A stretch of 6,870 bases of DNA from an uncultured Eubacteriales bacterium (GCA_934401725.1 CAKRSS010000080.1:1-6870), one strand, 5' to 3'; positions 1-6,564 are shown, counted from the first letter of the stretch. The notes: a model not told the origin generated them from the sequence alone. Made by a program: numbers and translations.

Positions 1-573
1 GTCCAGCGTCTCGGAGTTGTCGGTCGAGAGGTTCATCTTGGCCTTGAGGATGAGCGCCGCTATGGCGGGAGAGACCTCGATGACGATGTCATTGGCGTCG
101 GCGACGTTGTTCTTGAACAGCTCGGTGCGGGCGTCGATGATCTGATCGATAATGTTTGTGGCGGTGGTGGCGGCCTGGGTTATGGTCTTGCCGGCCTTCT
201 CGTAGAGCGAGTAGATATAGGTGTCGGCGGTCTTGGCGAGGGCGCTGGCTGCTACCTTCATGGCCTGATTCATGAGCTTGGGAGTGCACTGCGCGCGGTC
301 GATGTCGTCGATCTGGAAGTTGAAGGCCTTGGCCTGGTTGATGACGAGGCTGGTCGCGCTGTCGGACAGCGTCTGAGGGGAGGACATGTCGGTGTCCTTG
401 CTGTAATCAAAGACGTTGACCGCGCCGACGCCGACGATGGACACAACCGAGCCCTTCTGCTTGATCTCGCCTTCGAACTCGCGGTTGCAGTGCTTGACGC
501 CTATGTACTGTGCGTCGAGCTGGGAATAAAGATTTTCGCTCCAGAGGGTGGGGATGAAATTAGAAATAGCCAT
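1..573 (-). CDS. Major capsid protein, P22 coat-like HK97 fold (C-terminus cut off by window edge)
   Basis: This gene encodes the main shell subunit of the phage head, which assembles around the scaffold and expands when DNA is packaged. I translated it by hand: 191 residues are visible, starting MAISNFIPTLWSENLYSQLD and reading open to the left edge, so the 3' end is missing. The N-terminal MAI(S/T)NFIPT.W motif, the following short beta segment (KQKGSVVSIVGVG) and the long alanine-rich helical part around residues 105-160 are typical of coat proteins of the P22 gp5-like family in phages and prophages of Firmicutes; this rests on remembered family resemblance. The ATG at 573 is chosen because ACGAAAGGAAAA lies just upstream at good spacing. 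The gap to the scaffold stop is 45 nt. Its place directly after the scaffold gene is the standard head-gene order. The product type is fairly sure; the exact family is less so. Confidence 0.88.
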   Translation of the reverse strand, partial: MAISNFIPTLWSENLYSQLDAQYIGVKHCNREFEGEIKQKGSVVSIVGVGAVNVFDYSKDTDMSSPQTLSDSATSLVINQAKAFNFQIDDIDRAQCTPKLMNQAMKVAASALAKTADTYIYSLYEKAGKTITQAATTATNIIDQIIDARTELFKNNVADANDIVIEVSPAIAALILKAKMNLSTDNSETLD

Positions 574-618
574 TTTATTGTTTTCCTTTCGTATTATATG
601 TTGCATTGCGGCGCGGAC

Positions 619-1437
619 TCAGCTCCACAGCCGCATGGAATCCATGATTTTCGAATAATTTGCCCTGACCTCGGCGGGCGTCATGCCGCGAACCTCGGCG
701 GGCGAGAAATAGTCGGAGGTGCGCCCCGAGACATCGCCTGACGACGCGCCGTCGTTGCGGTCGTTGACCTTGCGGGCGAGGCGTTCGGCGTGCTCGCGGC
801 GGGCCTCGGCGTAGGCGTAGGCGGCGGCGAGCGGAATGCCTGCGCGGACGTTGTCCCAGACCTCGCGCGGCAGTGAGGAGAGCGGCCGGTCGGGGTAGAG
901 CTCGGCGAACTCGTCGCACTCGCGCGACATGCGCTCCATCGCCCGGCGCTGCTGCTCGAACCGTGAGCGCAGCTCGTCCAGCTCGCGCCGCAGCCCGGAC
1001 AGCTCGTCCGGAGGCGCGGTGGGCTCGTCCGGAGCAGCGGACTCAGGCGGCTCGGGGGCGGTTTCGGCCACATCGGCGGCACTCTGCGCCACCTCGGGGA
1101 CGATTTGCTCCACTTCGGAAGTTACTTCGGACGCCTCGGGATCAGTTTCGGCTGCTTCGTGGTCTGTTTGAGCCGCCTCGGATGCGTCTTGCTCCACTTC
1201 GGCGGCAGCTTCCGCCACTTCGGGCGTGTTTTTGGCCGATTTTGGGGCGGTTTCGGCCACATCGGCGTCATTTTGCGCCACTATGGCGGAGTTTTGCGCC
1301 ACCTTGGCAGTCTCCTCCGCCTCGACGGCGTTTTCCGGCTCGGTGTTCTCCGCCACGGCGGTTTCGGCCACAGCGGCTTCAGACACGGCGGTTTCGGCCA
1401 CAACAGTCTCTGCGTCAGTTGTTCTCTGCTCTTCCAT
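619..1437 (-). CDS. Capsid assembly scaffold protein with long heptad-repeat N-terminus
   Basis: This is probably the internal scaffold that templates the procapsid and leaves before or during packaging. The 272-residue product has three parts. Residues 8-136 are acidic, Ala/Glu/Val-rich and repetitive (pentads, then 13 heptads). Residues 137-178 are charged and likely a coiled coil (GLRRELDELRSRFEQQ). The C-terminal part carries ELYPDRPLSSLPREVWDNV and a final SPAEVRGMTPAEVRANYSKI segment ending RLWS. Those last motifs recur, in my memory, in small scaffold-like proteins encoded next to capsid genes in Firmicutes phages. The ATG at 1437 is preferred over the in-frame ATG at 1473 because GGAAAGGAG lies 7-8 nt before it. 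The start overlaps the portal stop by 23 nt, so translation is probably coupled, and the capsid gene follows. Position is the main support for function. The capsid-binding role of the C-terminus is inference from P22 scaffold. Confidence 0.75.
   Translation of the reverse strand: MEEQRTTDAETVVAETAVSEAAVAETAVAENTEPENAVEAEETAKVAQNSAIVAQNDADVAETAPKSAKNTPEVAEAAAEVEQDASEAAQTDHEAAETDPEASEVTSEVEQIVPEVAQSAADVAETAPEPPESAAPDEPTAPPDELSGLRRELDELRSRFEQQRRAMERMSRECDEFAELYPDRPLSSLPREVWDNVRAGIPLAAAYAYAEARREHAERLARKVNDRNDGASSGDVSGRTSDYFSPAEVRGMTPAEVRANYSKIMDSMRLWS
1030..1302 (-). repeat. Thirteen tandem 21-bp repeats encoding seven-residue units in the scaffold protein
   Basis: Residues 46-136 of the scaffold protein divide into 13 consecutive heptads with no gap, for example VAQNDAD, VAETAPK, VAEAAAE, VEQIVPE, VAQSAAD and VAETAPE. 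The consensus is roughly V-A-E-x-A-P-E. The copies have diverged, but the 24-bp stretch at 1055-1078 recurs exactly at 1244-1267, an offset of 189 bp or nine units, which shows the 21-bp period at DNA level. Proline at position 6 in many units argues against a normal coiled coil. Confidence 0.85.
1312..1416 (-). repeat. Degenerate 15-bp (pentapeptide) repeats in the scaffold N-terminus
   Basis: Residues 8-42 of the scaffold protein read as about seven five-residue units: DAETV, VAETA, VSEAA, VAETA, VAENT, EPENA, VEAEE. They are less regular than the heptads that follow. The same A-E-T vocabulary appears in both blocks, which suggests that one block derives from the other with a change of period. 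Confidence 0.55.
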
Positions 1438-2983
1438 CGCTCTGCTCCTTTCCGGACGTTGTACCGCCCTCAAGCTGGCTCAACAGCTCGCGCCGGTCGG
1501 TTATAAGCCCGGCGGGCAGGCGCTCTATGTACTGCGCCGGCGTGATGCAGCCCGAGTCGAGCAGTCTGTTGAGCATACTCAGCGTGCCGGACGAGCTGTA
1601 TCGCCCCGCCTCGCCGACCTCGACGCGCGCCCGCAGCAGCGCATGGCGCAAAAGCTCAAAATCGACCTTGTCCGAGCTATCGCCCGACAGCGGAACCAGC
1701 CGCCCGTCGGTGTAATAGGCGCACATCATGTCCGCCCAGATGTTGGCGAGATCCTCGAGACACTGGAAGTAGCTGCGCCGCACCTGCTCGAGCGGTATGC
1801 GGGCGGCCTCCTGAAGCGCGAGAATGGCGCTTGTGTTGGTGGCGTTGCCGTCGCCGACCGCCGTATCGGTGACGCCGCTCAGCTCGCGCGTCATCTCCGA
1901 GGCAAGCTCGATGAGCTGCGTGTAACCGTTCTCAAGCTGGCCGACTCCCATCACCTGCACGGCGTCGGACACATTAGTCCCGCCGTTGACGGCGATGGCC
2001 TCGCCAACCTCGTTCGACCACTCGGGAATGCGGCTTTTGTCGTACAGCACCTTGGAAAACGCCGTGTCTGTCATGTGCTTCATGACCATGGCGAAGGCGC
2101 GGTTGATGAACTTCTGATTGGGTATGAGCGACGTCACCGGCGAGGTGCCGTGGCAGCTGTTCTTGGTGGGATGCCAGTTGAAGGCGGCCACGGGGTAGAG
2201 CGTCTGCGCAGTCACGGCGCGGCGCACGACGGCATCCCGCGTCGACTTTTCAAAGACGACGTGCCCGTCCTCGCGCCAGAATTTGATGATGAAGGTGGCC
2301 TTTTCGCAGTCGGGGGCGTCGAGCTCGTAGCGCGAGAGCTCGCCCGCACCGCCCGACGTGTCGTCGTCCGCGACTATGCGGGCGATGACGTCCTCTCCCT
2401 GCCCTGCGCGCCGCGCCTCGGCGCGCAGGCGCAGCACGCTGTCGCGCCCCGAGAGAATGATGTAGTCCTGCGACTGAATGTCGGCGCGGTTGACGTCGGC
2501 GACGAACAGATTGACGTTGTCGACCGTCCGCGTGGCGATGTCGCCTGTGTAGGGCTGCCCCGTGCCGAGCGAGGAGTCCCACCAGCAGTAGAGCACGCCG
2601 TCGCCGGTCAGCGCCGCGTCGGAGAGCAGCCGGTAGACGAGGCTGTCCATGCGCGAGCGCTCCCAGCGGTAGGCCGCGTTCGAGGACAGCATGCCGATAG
2701 CGCGCCTGAGCGCGGCGGCGGTGTCGGGGTCGGCGAGCGCGGGCAGGTTGTCGTCACTGAAGCAGATGGAGACGTCTCCCGACGCCACGGTGCACACCAT
2801 ATAATCCACAATGCGGCGGATGATGTTGAACACCGGACGGGGCAGTCCCTGTCCCTCGCTCTCCCACTGCTCACCGCGGTAGTAGCGCTCGTTGCGGCGG
2901 ACGGTGTCGTAAAGTCCTATGCGGCGCTTGTATTCAAGCCCGGCCTCGTACTGCCGCCACGCCTTGGAAATGCTTTTGTTCAT
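1415..2983 (-). CDS. Portal protein
   Basis: The portal forms the dodecameric ring at one capsid vertex through which TerL pumps DNA and onto which the tail is built. The 522-residue product shows recognisable portal features: YYRGEQW near the N-terminus (34-40), typical of portal proteins; a mixed wing region; and LIPNQKFINRAFAMVMKHM (286-304) followed by NTSAILALQEAARIPLEQV (383-401), helices of the kind that make up the stem and the region after it. The C-terminal TLSMLNRLLDSGCITPAQYI is also common in portals of this type. The length is in the normal range for P22-like and related portals. The ATG at 2983 is chosen because AAAGGA lies about 8 nt upstream; the in-frame extension to 3214 lies inside the previous gene and has no such site. 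The upstream gap is 17 nt and the 3' end overlaps scaffold by 23 nt. No frameshift is seen. Confidence 0.9.
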   Translation of the reverse strand: MNKSISKAWRQYEAGLEYKRRIGLYDTVRRNERYYRGEQWESEGQGLPRPVFNIIRRIVDYMVCTVASGDVSICFSDDNLPALADPDTAAALRRAIGMLSSNAAYRWERSRMDSLVYRLLSDAALTGDGVLYCWWDSSLGTGQPYTGDIATRTVDNVNLFVADVNRADIQSQDYIILSGRDSVLRLRAEARRAGQGEDVIARIVADDDTSGGAGELSRYELDAPDCEKATFIIKFWREDGHVVFEKSTRDAVVRRAVTAQTLYPVAAFNWHPTKNSCHGTSPVTSLIPNQKFINRAFAMVMKHMTDTAFSKVLYDKSRIPEWSNEVGEAIAVNGGTNVSDAVQVMGVGQLENGYTQLIELASEMTRELSGVTDTAVGDGNATNTSAILALQEAARIPLEQVRRSYFQCLEDLANIWADMMCAYYTDGRLVPLSGDSSDKVDFELLRHALLRARVEVGEAGRYSSSGTLSMLNRLLDSGCITPAQYIERLPAGLITDRRELLSQLEGGTTSGKEQSDGRAENN

Positions 2984-3000
2984 GATTTTTTTCCTTTCGT

Positions 3001-4728
3001 TTATTTGATGGCGTAGACCGCCACGCCGAATATGCGCATGCGCCCCGTGCCCCAGCTCGAGATGCCGAGCCGGACGTGACCGAAGCGCCCGGTGCGCAGT
3101 CCGCGGCGGTGGAGGTCGAGCGAGCGTCCGTCGCCCGCGGGAATTGACACCTTGGCCAGCACCCCGGCGGGGTCGGACAGCAGCAGCGACAGCTTCTCGT
3201 CGCCCTGACTGCAAAGCCGCAGCGCGCGCAGGCGCTTGACGCAGTCGTCCGCGCCCATACCGCTCCAGCGGCTGGTGAACGTAGCGGAGATTTCAAGCTC
3301 GGCTCCGCCGAGTACCCTGTCGCGCCCGCGTCCGGGGACGAAGACGAACACTCCGCTCTCGGCGAAGAATCCTGGTGCGGCACACTCCCCACAAACCGGG
3401 CCCTCGGCGTACGCCGTGAACCACCCCTGCGCGCCGACGCTCGAGAAGCGGTACCAGCACTCCCGCGACAGCGACCAGACCCACACCCGCCCCTCGGTGT
3501 CGTCGGCGGACGAGACCAGCAGCTCGCTGTACCTCGGGTCAAAGCCCATGACGGGCGACTCACCGGGAAAATCGGGGTCGTCGAGCGGGAGCGAGAGGCA
3601 TTTGAAGCCGCCGTCCCGGAGACTGACGCGGAACAGCCCGCGCCGCGAGACGATGTAGACGTCGTTGCCGACGCATATGCCGGGGCAGTCTGCGCCGGGA
3701 GCACCGGGAAGCGCGGTCAGCCCGCCGTCGCGCCCGAGCAGACACGACCGCTCCCTGCCAGACACCAGCAGCGTGTCCTCGTTCCCGGCGACGTAAAGCG
3801 GGCGGGCGGTGTCCGCATACGCCGACTCCTCCTCGTCGCCCGTCCCAAGGCCGGGACGGACACGCCTGCCCTCGGGGAAGTAAATTCCCATGCTTCCGGG
3901 GCGGATGACTGTCGACTCGGCCAGTCCGTCCGCGTCGACGTGCGTCGAGAAGAACAACGAGTCGCACCCGCACAGCACCGCCGTCTCGCGCTCGCCCTGC
4001 CCCGTTGTCAGCGCGCCGCGGCAGGCGAGCAGCGCCTCGGTCTCCTCGCAGTCGGCGTCGAAGACGATGACGGTCTCGATCAGAGTGTCCTCGGGAAACG
4101 AGCCGGGCAGGCAGATGAACTGCCCCTTGGCATATGCCGTCGTGAGCGGCAGCCCGTCGACGCTCAGGCTCTCAATCGAGAAGCCCTCGAGCCCCGTGTT
4201 CAGCACGACGGAGGGCTCGCGCAGCCGGTAGCTCAGCCGCACACGCCGCGAGAGCAGGTTGCGCGGCTCAGCCACCTCGCCGCCCGCCTCGCTCCAGTCG
4301 CGCCCGTAGAGCGGGATGTAGCCCTCGACGGGCAAAAGTCCCGCCGTCGTGACGGCGCTGAGGTTGCCGCCCGCGAGCAGGTACAGCGTACCGCCCTGCG
4401 TAAAGAAGCAGCCGCCGGACGTGTCGGACGCACGTCCGAGCAGGCGCGCCGCGCCGTCGTCGAGCGCCATGAGATAGACGCACCCGCCCGTCAGCACGTA
4501 GACACTGCCCTCCTCCCCCGGCACCGGGTAAACGGCGTCGACGGGCGAGGAGAAGGTGTGGCGCAGCTCGTAGCCCTCGCGCTTGTCGAGCGAGCCGTCG
4601 GCGAGTATGCGGAAGTTGTCGATGTCCCACGCCTCGGAGAGACGGCCGATGAGACCCGAGCGGTCGATGCCGCCGAAGGCGTCAACTGCTTCCGAGGCAC
4701 AGGCATTTTCTTTTTTGAACGTTGTCAT
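3001..4728 (-). CDS. Beta-propeller virion protein resembling P22 gp10 stabilisation/tail-hub protein
   Basis: This is a 575-residue predicted structural protein. Residues 35-52 (DIDNFRILADGSLDKREG) match the opening seen in phage propeller proteins, where a stretch of listed positions is followed by a 'kR.Gy' turn. From about residue 64 to 475 there are repeated short beta strands ending in Gly/Asn turns (SVYVLTGGCVYLM, GGTLYLLAGGNLS, NDVYIVSRRGLFRVS, VWVWSLSRECWYRFSS), as expected for propeller blades. The last 90 residues (RLRALRLCS, TGRFGHVRLGISS, GRMRIFGVAVYAIK) look like a beta-sandwich end domain. From memory, the order of motifs matches P22 gp10, which binds beneath the portal and gp4. 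At least a dozen cysteines are present. The ATG at 4728 has AGGAAAGG upstream; the in-frame ATG at 4818 does not. It lies between terL and portal, unlike P22. The structural class is likely; the exact role is inference. Confidence 0.6.
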   Translation of the reverse strand: MTTFKKENACASEAVDAFGGIDRSGLIGRLSEAWDIDNFRILADGSLDKREGYELRHTFSSPVDAVYPVPGEEGSVYVLTGGCVYLMALDDGAARLLGRASDTSGGCFFTQGGTLYLLAGGNLSAVTTAGLLPVEGYIPLYGRDWSEAGGEVAEPRNLLSRRVRLSYRLREPSVVLNTGLEGFSIESLSVDGLPLTTAYAKGQFICLPGSFPEDTLIETVIVFDADCEETEALLACRGALTTGQGERETAVLCGCDSLFFSTHVDADGLAESTVIRPGSMGIYFPEGRRVRPGLGTGDEEESAYADTARPLYVAGNEDTLLVSGRERSCLLGRDGGLTALPGAPGADCPGICVGNDVYIVSRRGLFRVSLRDGGFKCLSLPLDDPDFPGESPVMGFDPRYSELLVSSADDTEGRVWVWSLSRECWYRFSSVGAQGWFTAYAEGPVCGECAAPGFFAESGVFVFVPGRGRDRVLGGAELEISATFTSRWSGMGADDCVKRLRALRLCSQGDEKLSLLLSDPAGVLAKVSIPAGDGRSLDLHRRGLRTGRFGHVRLGISSWGTGRMRIFGVAVYAIK

Positions 4729-4848
4729 TGTTTTACCTTTCCTGTTGCCGCCATCAGCGGCGGGTTCCGCGGCGGGATTTACGCCGAAGCGTACCGCGCG
4801 AACCTGTATCGTTGGCACAGAACAGAATTTTTATCGGGGACGCTCCCC

Positions 4849-6147
4849 TCAGAAATCGTATATCTCCTCGCGGCGGCGTCGGAAAACGAAGCCGTCGTCC
4901 CGCCCCTCGTCCGGCGGGGCGGCGCGGCTCATGACGGCGTACCGCAGCGCCTCGGGCGCGTGGGTGAGGACATGCGGCTCGTCGGCGGCATCCTCGGGGC
5001 GGCGCGGGTCGCACAGAAGCCCCGACATGGAGCTTATCAGCGTCGCGCAGCCGACGTGGATGTGCAGTCTGCCCGCGAGCAGCTCGCGGACGGCGCGCCA
5101 GCCCGGCACGCGTCGGTTGTCGGCCGGGCGCATGGGCGGTAGCGCCGCGGCGCCCGTCATAATCTCGCAGCCCGAGAGACCGCTGTCCTGACGTCGGTTC
5201 CAGAGGTCGGGCGAGGCGACGAGATATTCGCAGCCCGCCGTCAGCGGTGCGACGGCGGCCGCCGCCTGCCCGAGCGTCAGGTCAGGGCGGCACAGCTCGC
5301 GCTCAACCCACAGCCCGCCCCCGCTGTCGACGCCGCAGACAAGCAGCGCCAGCATGTCGAAGCCGTAGTCCATGGCGGCAAAGCGCCTTAAGTTATTTGG
5401 GATAACCGCCCCGTCACCGGGGGCGCCGAACACATGGAGCCGCGGATCGAATTCGCTGAAGAACTGCCCTTCAAAGACGTCCCAGCGGCCGTCGAGCCAT
5501 GCGTCGCGCAGTCGCGGCGGCAGGCTCTCAAGCGCGCTGACGTAGTCGGGGTCGGCGGCGAGCAGGACGGGGTTGTCGTAGACCCGCGCGGGGACGAAGC
5601 CGTAGTCCTCCGGCCGCTCGCCCGACCTGAAATCGCGGTCGACGAACAGCCGCTTGACCCAGGCGTGTCCCTGCCCGCCGGGGTTGCAGGTCAGATACAT
5701 ACGACGCGGACAGTCATCCGTGCCACGCAGACAGGCCTTGAAAATGGAAAACTGATATTCACTCAACTGTGTTGCCTCGTCTATGGCGATGACGTCGTAC
5801 TCCTGACCCTGATAGCGCAGCGCGTCGCGGTCGGCGGCGCAGTAGCCGAGCTGTATCGACCCGCCGCCGCGGACATTCAGGCGTTTTGCGCCCGCGTCGT
5901 AGCTGACGAGCCCGGCGTACTCGCGCAGCATGGGCTGCACGTGGTTGCCGACAAGCTCGGGATAGCTGCGCCGGACGAGCAGCGCGCGCAGTCGCGGGTA
6001 GCGCAGGCACATAGCGACCAGCTTGCGCCGCAGCGCCCACGACTTACCGCCGCCGCGTGCGCCGCCGTAGGCCGTGTAGCGCGTGCGGGCATCGAAAAAC
6101 TGTTGCTGACGCGGTGTCGGACGGCCGGGGATGACGATACGGGGCAT
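4849..6147 (-). CDS. terL: Terminase large subunit (packaging ATPase and nuclease)
   Basis: TerL drives ATP-dependent DNA packaging and cuts the concatemer. The 432-residue protein has the full ATPase set: an adenine-binding-like TPRQQQFF segment (11-18), Walker A GGARGGGKS (28-36), Walker B VIAIDE (119-124) with the catalytic Glu at 124, and coupling motif LTCNPGG (152-158). The C-terminal RNase H-like nuclease shows AMDYGFD (Asp260) and ASPDLWNR (Asp313). The expected third acidic site falls at HAPEALRYAVM, where Glu399 stands in the place often held by Asp. Its length matches compact Firmicutes phage terminases. The start ATG follows the terS stop TAA with no gap, and AAGGA lies 10 nt before it inside terS, so translation is likely coupled. 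The protein ends EEIYDF. The annotation is secure; only the packaging mode (headful or cohesive end) is unknown. Confidence 0.96.
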   Translation of the reverse strand: MPRIVIPGRPTPRQQQFFDARTRYTAYGGARGGGKSWALRRKLVAMCLRYPRLRALLVRRSYPELVGNHVQPMLREYAGLVSYDAGAKRLNVRGGGSIQLGYCAADRDALRYQGQEYDVIAIDEATQLSEYQFSIFKACLRGTDDCPRRMYLTCNPGGQGHAWVKRLFVDRDFRSGERPEDYGFVPARVYDNPVLLAADPDYVSALESLPPRLRDAWLDGRWDVFEGQFFSEFDPRLHVFGAPGDGAVIPNNLRRFAAMDYGFDMLALLVCGVDSGGGLWVERELCRPDLTLGQAAAAVAPLTAGCEYLVASPDLWNRRQDSGLSGCEIMTGAAALPPMRPADNRRVPGWRAVRELLAGRLHIHVGCATLISSMSGLLCDPRRPEDAADEPHVLTHAPEALRYAVMSRAAPPDEGRDDGFVFRRRREEIYDF

Positions 6148-6474
6148 TTACTCGCCGTCCTTCATGATGTCATGTTCAAACGTGACATTCAGCGCGCCGT
6201 CGGATTTTTCCTCACCGTAGCCCAGCCGCGCCTTGAGGTAGCTTGTGAGCAGCGAGGGGGACATGTCCGAGTTGAGGGCTTCGTCCTCAAAGAGGTCGAG
6301 CAGCTGCCCGGCCACCTCGGGGAAGCGCTCGGCGAGCTCCCGGAAATGTGCGGTAGTGATGCCGGCATAGCGGCAGAATCCGGCGACGTTGACGACGCGC
6401 TCCAACCGGGCGCACTCGTCGATATACGCCTCAGCCAGCGTCAGCAGTTGGCCGGGCGCAGTTATATCAGGCAT
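6148..6474 (-). CDS. terS: Terminase small subunit
   Basis: TerS recognises the phage packaging site and hands DNA to TerL, usually as a ring. The 108-residue product has an N-terminal helical region with a likely helix-turn-helix (residues 31-53, AGFCRYAGITTAHFRELAER), then an acidic helix (LLDLFEDEAL) and the LKARLGYGEEKSD segment followed by a short polar tail (VTFEHDIMKDGE). That C-terminal layout is familiar from small terminases of Firmicutes phages. Position directly before terL, ending TAA immediately before the terL ATG, strongly supports the call. The start is set at the ATG at 6474 because upstream in-frame ATGs fall inside the terminator region. The Shine-Dalgarno AGGAAAGGAG lies 12 nt from it, longer than normal, and 8 nt from an out-of-frame ATG at 6478. 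I cannot confirm the family by search. Confidence 0.82.
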   Translation of the reverse strand: MPDITAPGQLLTLAEAYIDECARLERVVNVAGFCRYAGITTAHFRELAERFPEVAGQLLDLFEDEALNSDMSPSLLTSYLKARLGYGEEKSDGALNVTFEHDIMKDGE

Positions 6475-6478
6475 ACAT
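6467..6478 (-). other. Three-codon mini-ORF (Met-Tyr-Ala-stop) overlapping the terS start
   Basis: ATG TAT GCC TGA starts four bases before the terS ATG in another frame and ends inside terS codon 3. It has the best-spaced start for the only Shine-Dalgarno here (8 nt). Whether it is translated is not known. Confidence 0.4.
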
Positions 6479-6486
6479 AGAATCAA

Positions 6487-6496
6487 CTCCTTTCCT
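6487..6496 (-). promoter_or_regulatory. Shine-Dalgarno for terS / mini-ORF
   Basis: AGGAAAGGAG on the minus strand is the strongest ribosome binding site in the window. It lies 8 nt from the ATG at 6478 and 12 nt from the terS ATG at 6474, so its spacing favours the mini-ORF start over the terS start. Confidence 0.75.
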
Positions 6497-6509
6497 CTGT
6501 GCCGGGGTA

Positions 6510-6515
6510 ATTCTA
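6510..6515 (-). promoter_or_regulatory. Putative -10 element of the late (terS) promoter
   Basis: TAGAAT differs from TATAAT at one base and lies about 30 bp before the Shine-Dalgarno-to-ATG region, giving a short plausible leader that keeps the ribosome site intact. No good -35 hexamer stands 16-18 bp upstream. The only TTGGCA-like sequence is 13 bp away, too close. The usual -35 place is filled by the phased boxes at 6527-6563, so the promoter probably needs an activator or a phage sigma-like factor (inference). Confidence 0.4.
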
Positions 6516-6526
6516 CCTCCCCCGAG

Positions 6527-6563
6527 AGTGCCAAAGGGTGACAGGGAGTGACACTCAGTGCCA
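6527..6563. promoter_or_regulatory. Four RGTGMCA boxes at exact 10-bp period (operator-like array)
   Basis: On the plus strand the boxes AGTGCCA (6527), GGTGACA (6537), AGTGACA (6547) and AGTGCCA (6557) start every 10 bp, while the three bases between them differ. All four fit RGTGMCA. The spacing puts them on one face of the helix. Relative to the -10-like element they would be centred near -26, -36, -46 and -56. Two small dyads (AGTG-A-CACT and CACT-C-AGTG) arise where boxes meet. Likely ligands are a late-gene activator of the ArpU/RinA type or TerS itself; neither is shown by sequence. Confidence 0.65.
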
Positions 6564-6564
6564 G

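Noticed and set aside
89..289. 66-codon minus-strand frame inside the capsid gene region
   Set aside because: It lies in another frame of the capsid gene and has an Arg/His-rich shadow composition.
592..618. TATAAT (593-598, minus) before the capsid gene as an internal promoter
   Set aside because: A -35 match is poor (CTGAGT at 18 bp), and the start point would fall in or beside the Shine-Dalgarno sequence. The AT-rich stretch is better explained as the unstructured ribosome site region.
1226..3016. 596-codon open frame on the plus strand across scaffold and portal
   Set aside because: It is antisense to two well-supported genes, has no ribosome site, and its product is rich in Arg, Ala, His and Gly as expected for a GC-rich shadow frame. 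No domain is recognisable.
4836..4848. GGGGA-CGC-TCCCC as a terminator after terL
   Set aside because: The stem is only 5 bp and in the minus direction it is followed by GATAAAAATT rather than a T-tract.
3940..5142. 400-codon plus-strand open frame over the propeller and terL genes
   Set aside because: It is a shadow of minus-strand coding, crosses a gene boundary, and has a compositionally biased product with no ribosome site.
5434..6480. 348-codon plus-strand open frame over terL and terS
   Set aside because: It is antisense to terminase genes with clear catalytic motifs; a stop-free antisense frame is common in GC-rich DNA with this codon bias.
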